Below are positions 59,473-64,000 of a stretch of 64,000 nucleotides of DNA, piece after piece. The notes beneath the pieces are model-generated. The model saw only the letters and a list, made by a program, of their open reading frames with translations, was not told the origin of the DNA and made no database searches. The translations under genes were made by a program, and so were the position numbers. Source of the stretch: an uncultured Bacteroidia bacterium (GTDB lineage: Bacteria > Bacteroidota > Bacteroidia > Bacteroidales > ML635J-15). The stretch is from the NCBI GenBank assembly GCA_902776565.1, contig CACYQN010000004.1, positions 62,001 through 126,000 on the forward strand, given 5' to 3'. Every line of letters starts with the position of its first letter. The first letter of the stretch is position 1.

Positions 59473-61083
59473 ATGGTAAGATTATTTAGGTTAATGGGAT
59501 TAATTATGGCAGTAGTGGCTGTATGTTTAATGTGCCTTTCGTGTGGGAATGGCAGTAATAATGATAATGAGCGCAGAGAATTGATAAGTACAAGTGTCGA
59601 AGAATCATCCGATACGGAAGAAGAGGATATAGACATATCAGGAAAGTTAAATGGACATGCGTATGTTGACCTTGGACTTCCAAGTGGTACATTGTGGGCG
59701 ACTTGTAATGTGGGAGCAAATAGTCCTACCGAATATGGCAATTATTACTCTTGGGGAGAAACTGAAACAAAGAGCAATTATTCAAAAAACACTTATTCAT
59801 ATTATGGAACTCCAGTAACATTGTCTGATAACAATGATGTCGCTCATATAAAATGGGGTGAAACTTGGCGAATACCGACAAAGGATGATTTTGATGAAAT
59901 AAAAAATAATTGCGACTGGGAATGGACTATACAAAGCGGACAGAATGGATACAAAGTGATTGGCCCCAATGGCAAAAGCATCTTCTTACCCGCTGCTGGC
60001 AATCACATGAATGATGTGCCATATTATAAAGATACATATTGCTTGTATTGGTTAAGTACTTCTGCATCTGAAGAACGTGCATGGTATTGTGAATTATGCC
60101 CAGACCATCGTGTCACATATAAAGGTGACCGTTATTTAGGATTAACAATTCGTCCTGTATGTGTGTCCGATCTGAATCAGTCACACACTCAATCTAATGA
60201 CGAAAACGGCTGGGTTGACCTTGGACTTCCAAGTGGAACTTTATGGGCGACTTGTAATGTGGGAGCAAATTCTCCAGAAGAATATGGTGATTTTTTCGCT
60301 TGGGGAGAAACAAAGCCAAAAGATACTTATTTGTATTATAATTATACATATCACGAAAATACAACCGTTTTACCAAATAATAGTGATGTAGCAAGTGTCA
60401 GATTGGGTAATGGTTGGAGAATACCAACAAAAAATGAATTTGAGGAGCTTCAGCGTAAATGTACTTGGACAATGACAATTATGAAAGGTAAAAAAGGTTA
60501 TAAAGTTACAGGATCCAATGGTTGCTATATTTTTATACCTGCAGCAGGTTACTATACATGGAGAGATGTAGGTTTTCAGTTGTCAGATGGAAGCACATAT
60601 GATGGTTATGATGGAGAGGGATCTATAGGCAGATATTGGTCAAGTTCTATTGATGAAAATGATACAGAACAAGCTTCATATTTACTTTTTAATTTTGATT
60701 ATGATCCAAAATTTCTAAGTATAGATAACATTGATCGTTACTACGGACATTCTATACGACCTGTTTACAAAGGATTAAATGGTTCTAGCGGAGATGGCTA
60801 TGGTAGCAATCAGCAGTACCCAAAAGATGACCTAAGCTGGATACAAGGCAATTGGCGATATGTAACACAAATTTACGGTGTTACCGTAGATACACGCGTA
60901 GGTATTCATGAAAATATGATTGTCGTAATGATGGATGGCGAATTTGATTATAGGGGTAGTTATACCATTGAGGGAAATCAGTTGGTTTATTATTACGGTG
61001 ATGGTACGGCTGGCTACCTTATTATTGACAGGGCTAATCACCGTTTAATGGTAGATAACACTCACGCAATGCAAAGGTTTTAA
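59473..61083 (+). CDS. lipoprotein with two FISUMP-type domains and a lipocalin-like tail
   Basis: 536 aa from the ATG at 59473. Signal sequence MVRLFRLMGLIMAVVAVCLMC ends near a lipobox-like LSC, then an acidic linker. Two homologous domains begin VDLGLPSGTLWATCNVGAN (about residues 60 and 243) and contain YYSWGETE / FFAWGETK, WRIPTKDDFDEI / WRIPTKNEFEEL, IFLPAAGN / IFIPAAGY, and a closing LTIRPVC / HSIRPVY. The last about 80 residues (LSWIQGNWRYVTQIYGVTV ... GYLIIDRANHRLMV) look lipocalin-like. AT-rich compared with the rest of the window. Probably surface lipoprotein; function unknown. Confidence 0.82.
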   Translation: MVRLFRLMGLIMAVVAVCLMCLSCGNGSNNDNERRELISTSVEESSDTEEEDIDISGKLNGHAYVDLGLPSGTLWATCNVGANSPTEYGNYYSWGETETKSNYSKNTYSYYGTPVTLSDNNDVAHIKWGETWRIPTKDDFDEIKNNCDWEWTIQSGQNGYKVIGPNGKSIFLPAAGNHMNDVPYYKDTYCLYWLSTSASEERAWYCELCPDHRVTYKGDRYLGLTIRPVCVSDLNQSHTQSNDENGWVDLGLPSGTLWATCNVGANSPEEYGDFFAWGETKPKDTYLYYNYTYHENTTVLPNNSDVASVRLGNGWRIPTKNEFEELQRKCTWTMTIMKGKKGYKVTGSNGCYIFIPAAGYYTWRDVGFQLSDGSTYDGYDGEGSIGRYWSSSIDENDTEQASYLLFNFDYDPKFLSIDNIDRYYGHSIRPVYKGLNGSSGDGYGSNQQYPKDDLSWIQGNWRYVTQIYGVTVDTRVGIHENMIVVMMDGEFDYRGSYTIEGNQLVYYYGDGTAGYLIIDRANHRLMVDNTHAMQRF

Positions 61084-61207
61084 TGATAATGCAACCAATA
61101 ATGATGGAACAATATTTTCAAAAAAATAATATTAGTCTTGTATGAAACATAAACAATAAGAATAGTGGTTTATAAGGAATTAGAATAATTATTAAATTTA
61201 AAGTAAA

Positions 61208-61864
61208 ATGAAACAAACAATCTTAACAGCAGTATTATGCTTAATTATCAGTGCAGTAACATTTGCACAGTCATCAAAGGCAACAACAGGAAAATTAAAC
61301 GGACACGAATGGGTTGATCTTGGATTGCCAAGTGGAATAAAATGGGCGACTTGCAACATAGGAGCAACCAAACCAGAAGAGCATGGCTATTTCTTTGCGT
61401 GGGGAGAGACAAAGCCAAAGAAGGAATTCAATGAGGATAATTACCGTTTTTACAATGGATTTGAAGCAAAACTCACTAAGTACTGTTCCGATACCAATAG
61501 TGGTAACAATGGTTTTGTTGACAACAAGGAAATTCTGGAGGCTGCTGACGATGCTGCTACCGCCAACTGGGGAGAGGGTTGGCGAATACCAACAATGAAC
61601 GACTTTTTCGAGTTATTTGGTAAATTTTCTAGTTATACTATGACAGAAAATGGTTTTCTATTTACGTTTCCAAACGGCAATAGCATTTTCTTTCCATATT
61701 TTTGCGAAATTAGAGGTGGTGATTTTTTTGAATATAAAGATAATATCGGCTTCTGGTTAAATATGGTATGGGAACCTTACTATGCGTGGTTCGCTTATTT
61801 GCCCGATTGTGAGGCTTCTTTCCGCCACTATGGACTACCTATTCGCCCCGTATGCGATAAATAA
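61208..61864 (+). CDS. secreted single-domain FISUMP-type protein
   Basis: 218 aa, signal peptide MKQTILTAVLCLIISAVTFAQ. One domain: WVDLGLPSGIKWATCNIGA, GYFFAWGETKPKKEF, DDAATANWGEGWRIPTMNDF, SIFFPYFCEIRGGDF and final LPIRPVCDK. Its first about 95 coding bp after the start are nearly identical to those of the next gene, showing a recent duplication or gene conversion. A near-consensus -7 box TAGTCTTG lies at 61133-61140; the gap before it is AT-rich and otherwise empty. Confidence 0.82.
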   Translation: MKQTILTAVLCLIISAVTFAQSSKATTGKLNGHEWVDLGLPSGIKWATCNIGATKPEEHGYFFAWGETKPKKEFNEDNYRFYNGFEAKLTKYCSDTNSGNNGFVDNKEILEAADDAATANWGEGWRIPTMNDFFELFGKFSSYTMTENGFLFTFPNGNSIFFPYFCEIRGGDFFEYKDNIGFWLNMVWEPYYAWFAYLPDCEASFRHYGLPIRPVCDK

Positions 61865-61892
61865 GTAAAATAACAGAATAATTTGCCAAATA

Positions 61893-63479
61893 ATGAAACA
61901 GATTGCATCAGTAGTATTATGCTTAATTATCAGTGCAGTAACATTTGCACAAAGTTCAAAGGCAACAACAGGAAAATTAAACGGACACGAATGGGTTGAT
62001 CTTGGTTTGCCAAGTGGAACGCTTTGGGCTACTTGCAATGTAGGAGCAAATACACCCGAAGGCTACGGCGACTACTTTGCTTGGGGAGAGACAAAAACAA
62101 AGAGTACTTTTTCTTGGACAAACTATAGTTTAGGAATAAGTTGCGATAATTGCTACCAAAATACTCAAATTGTCAAGTATAACCCAGATGTTGATGCTTT
62201 GAAGACTTTAGAAACAATCGATGACGCAGCAACGGTTAACTGGGGCGAAGGCTGGCGTATTCCGACTATTATAGAAATTGGAGAACTTATTAGTAATTGT
62301 TCTCATGAATTTGTTAAACAAAATGGGGTATGGGGTCGGCTATTTACGGGACCTAATGGGAATAGTATTTTCCTTCCTGCCGCTGGGAAACGTTTAGATA
62401 ATAGTTTATCGGGTGATGGTTCCTGGGGGACCTATTGGTCTAGTTCGCTGACCTTCACTGACAATAAGTTCTGGAGTGATCCTAATAGCGGGAGGCTCTG
62501 TGAGTTCACTCCTTACAGAGCGTTTTCGTTTTATATTGAAATGTACCGATGTGATTTGTCTTACACCGTCTTCCGTCGCCAAGTAGGACTTACAGTGCGT
62601 GCAGTATGTTCTTCCAAAAGTATGACAAACCATTCAAATGCTGGACAATCAAATTCTCCGCACGATGGGGAAATTAAAGGGGTATTTTCTGTAAGTGATA
62701 CAAAAAAAGTAATGTTTTCCAAAGGCAATCTGCAATATCAAGGCTCAACTAACACATGGAGATTTGCAGAAAACCAATATACTATGATTGGCTGTAGTGG
62801 TGGAAATATTGCACCTTCTGCCACTCAATCTGGTTGGATTGATTTGTTCGGATGGGGAACAAGTGGATATAAAAATAAGTATCCATATATGGTATCTAAG
62901 AATGACTATGATTATAGGGCAAAAGAGGATGGCAGAACCCATGACAGCTATTGTATTCTTAACGATATTGCTGGGACGCAGTATGATTGGGGTGTTCATA
63001 ACGCAATAACCAACGGCGGAAACAAAGTAAATATTTGGAGAACATTATCCTATGCAGAATGGGAGTATCTTATAAGTAAAAGGTCAAATGCTTCAAACAA
63101 AAAGGCTCTTGCCAATGTTAATGGTGTTAATGGTTGCGTATTGTTACCTGACAAATGGACATTACCGTCTGGGTGCTCGTTCAATCCAGGTGTCGAAAAT
63201 GGTTTTTCTACAAATAAATACACAGTTGAACAATGGAAACTTATGGAAAATGCAGGAGCTGTATTCTTGCCTGCCGCAGGTTGTCGACTAGGAACATCAA
63301 CTAATGTAGCAGGACAATATGGCTTCTATTGGTCAACAACAGATACAGAAGAAAGTGCCCATTATTTTAGTTTTACAGACGGAACCAACGATAATACCAA
63401 AGCAAGAATAGCGGTAGGCAAAAGACAATCATACCGCTATAGAGGTAAAGCGGTAAGATTAGTTAAGGATGTGGAATAA
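61893..63479 (+). CDS. secreted two-domain FISUMP-type protein
   Basis: 528 aa, signal peptide MKQIASVVLCLIISAVTFAQ. First domain about 30-255 (WVDLGLPSGTLWATCNVGAN, GDYFAWGETKTKSTF, NWGEGWRIPTIIEI, SIFLPAAGKRLD, YWSSSLTF, LTVRAVCSS). Second domain about 270-528 (GVFSVSDTKKVMFSKGNLQYQ, WIDLFGWGTSGY, YAEWEYLISKRSNASNK, CVLLPDKWTLPSGC, VFLPAAGCRLG, FYWSTTDTEESAHYFSF, RGKAVRLVKDVE), a variant of the same fold common in Bacteroidales secreted proteins. Starts 28 bp after the previous gene, so likely one transcript. No sorting domain seen. Confidence 0.82.
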   Translation: MKQIASVVLCLIISAVTFAQSSKATTGKLNGHEWVDLGLPSGTLWATCNVGANTPEGYGDYFAWGETKTKSTFSWTNYSLGISCDNCYQNTQIVKYNPDVDALKTLETIDDAATVNWGEGWRIPTIIEIGELISNCSHEFVKQNGVWGRLFTGPNGNSIFLPAAGKRLDNSLSGDGSWGTYWSSSLTFTDNKFWSDPNSGRLCEFTPYRAFSFYIEMYRCDLSYTVFRRQVGLTVRAVCSSKSMTNHSNAGQSNSPHDGEIKGVFSVSDTKKVMFSKGNLQYQGSTNTWRFAENQYTMIGCSGGNIAPSATQSGWIDLFGWGTSGYKNKYPYMVSKNDYDYRAKEDGRTHDSYCILNDIAGTQYDWGVHNAITNGGNKVNIWRTLSYAEWEYLISKRSNASNKKALANVNGVNGCVLLPDKWTLPSGCSFNPGVENGFSTNKYTVEQWKLMENAGAVFLPAAGCRLGTSTNVAGQYGFYWSTTDTEESAHYFSFTDGTNDNTKARIAVGKRQSYRYRGKAVRLVKDVE

Positions 63480-63664
63480 CGACATTCAATGTAAACTATT
63501 TCTTCCGTAGATTTATGACACTTTGAAATTTATACCTATATATCGCGCGTTATGGTCATTGTAGAAGAGTGATTTTTGACGAAAATTTAATTTATGCTTT
63601 GTCTAATAGTATAGCATAATAATAGAAGTATTTTGTTTGTTGGTATTATATATGTGGATTAATG

Positions 63665-63693
63665 TTGCCTTGGGTGAATAAAACCTAACTTTG
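63665..63693 (+). promoter_or_regulatory. Bacteroidetes promoter of the last gene
   Basis: TTG (63665-63667), 18-bp spacer, TAACTTTG (63686-63693); ATG at 63726. The preceding 180 bp after 63479 show nothing I can name. Confidence 0.65.
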
Positions 63694-63725
63694 TGGAGTA
63701 TTTATAATTAAAAATTTTTATTCTT

Positions 63726-64000
63726 ATGGAAGTAATATCAACAAGGTTGGTTCTTCATGAAATCGACAATGACTATGTACAGAAAAACTGTAGTCCGAAA
63801 ACTTTAGAGTTAGCAGGGGATCATAAATATGGAGAAGATATTCAAAATTGTAATATTGCAATATCAATATCTGATATCAATAATAACGATGAGTACGCTT
63901 ATTTTTTCATAGGTGTGCGAACAGCTATTGAAGGCAATAAAGAATATACTATTAAAAAGGTTGTTTTTGATGAAAGGCTTAAAGAAGAAACAATTGCAAT
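63726..64000 (+). CDS. unknown protein, N-terminal part (truncated by window edge)
   Basis: Open from the ATG at 63726 to the window end (91 codons): MEVISTRLVLHEIDNDYVQ, then TLELAGDHKYGEDIQNCNIAI, NDEYAYFFIGVRTAIEGNKEY. No signal peptide or membrane segment. AT-rich like the preceding FISUMP genes. Family not recognised; the upstream promoter match supports that it is real. Confidence 0.65.
   Translation, partial: MEVISTRLVLHEIDNDYVQKNCSPKTLELAGDHKYGEDIQNCNIAISISDINNNDEYAYFFIGVRTAIEGNKEYTIKKVVFDERLKEETIA

Noticed and set aside
1..64000. tRNA, rRNA, insertion sequence or prophage genes
   Set aside because: No cloverleaf-like segments, rRNA motifs, transposase or phage proteins were seen in the gaps or frames.

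Overview
The window reads as chromosomal DNA of a Bacteroidetes bacterium, most likely a member of the order Bacteroidales that has a type IX secretion system (T9SS). Four things support this: many secreted proteins end in T9SS type A or type B sorting domains; promoters fit the Bacteroidetes -7 box TAnnTTTG; ribosomal protein S16 has the long acidic/alanine-rich tail seen in this phylum; and the window holds an S46 dipeptidyl-peptidase, FISUMP-domain proteins and a bifunctional DAHP synthase/chorismate mutase. The species cannot be named from the sequence. I see no tRNA, rRNA, transposase, phage gene or CRISPR array.

Layout. 1-9.8 kb: a truncated T9SS cargo gene with a PASTA protein (minus strand), DAHP synthase/chorismate mutase, rpsP-rimM, a BlaI/BlaR1-type regulator pair with operator-like palindromes, pyrF with a small coiled-coil gene, and fbp followed directly by a PKD-domain T9SS cargo gene. 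9.8-18.5 kb: a DPP7-like S46 peptidase, a large T9SS cargo gene, a FISUMP protein, a lipoprotein, small membrane proteins and an acyl-ACP thioesterase. 18.6-32.2 kb: a TPR/PD40 protein, a sodium:solute symporter, a PolB-like exonuclease, udk, a second large FISUMP protein, manA, a radical SAM/SPASM protein, folK, and three genes of the UDP-diacetamido-uronic acid branch of surface-polysaccharide synthesis. 32.2-41.5 kb: an ECF sigma/anti-sigma pair in which the anti-sigma-like protein ends in a T9SS type B domain, beside a 2149-residue T9SS type B adhesin operon. 42-50.4 kb: dusB, rimP-nusA-infB, an EamA-like transporter and dnaA. 50.4-58.8 kb: an AT-rich dnaA upstream region, a LuxE-like acyl-activating protein, a MORN-type repeat protein, a Ser/Thr kinase, a putative regulator and a DUF4143 ATPase. 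58.8-64 kb: iteron-like operators, a candidate structured ncRNA and three AT-rich FISUMP-type genes, ending in a truncated unknown gene.

The strongest undescribed signals are regulatory. (1) The ECF sigma gene and the giant adhesin operon share a near-identical promoter, an 8-bp box, exactly 10 bp, then a 15-bp box, which suggests the sigma factor activates itself and the adhesin. (2) Two promoters about 1.8 kb apart (the 192-aa putative regulator and the FISUMP lipoprotein) both carry helically phased 10-bp direct repeats of consensus TTGnnACAAC. (3) Three palindromes spaced exactly 40 bp apart sit on the promoter of the DUF4143 ATPase. (4) A roughly 200-nt RNA-like segment with its own promoter lies between those last two arrays. 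Intergenic DNA is also rich in dispersed palindromic repeats, including two copies of a 160-190 bp element with 13-bp terminal inverted repeats.
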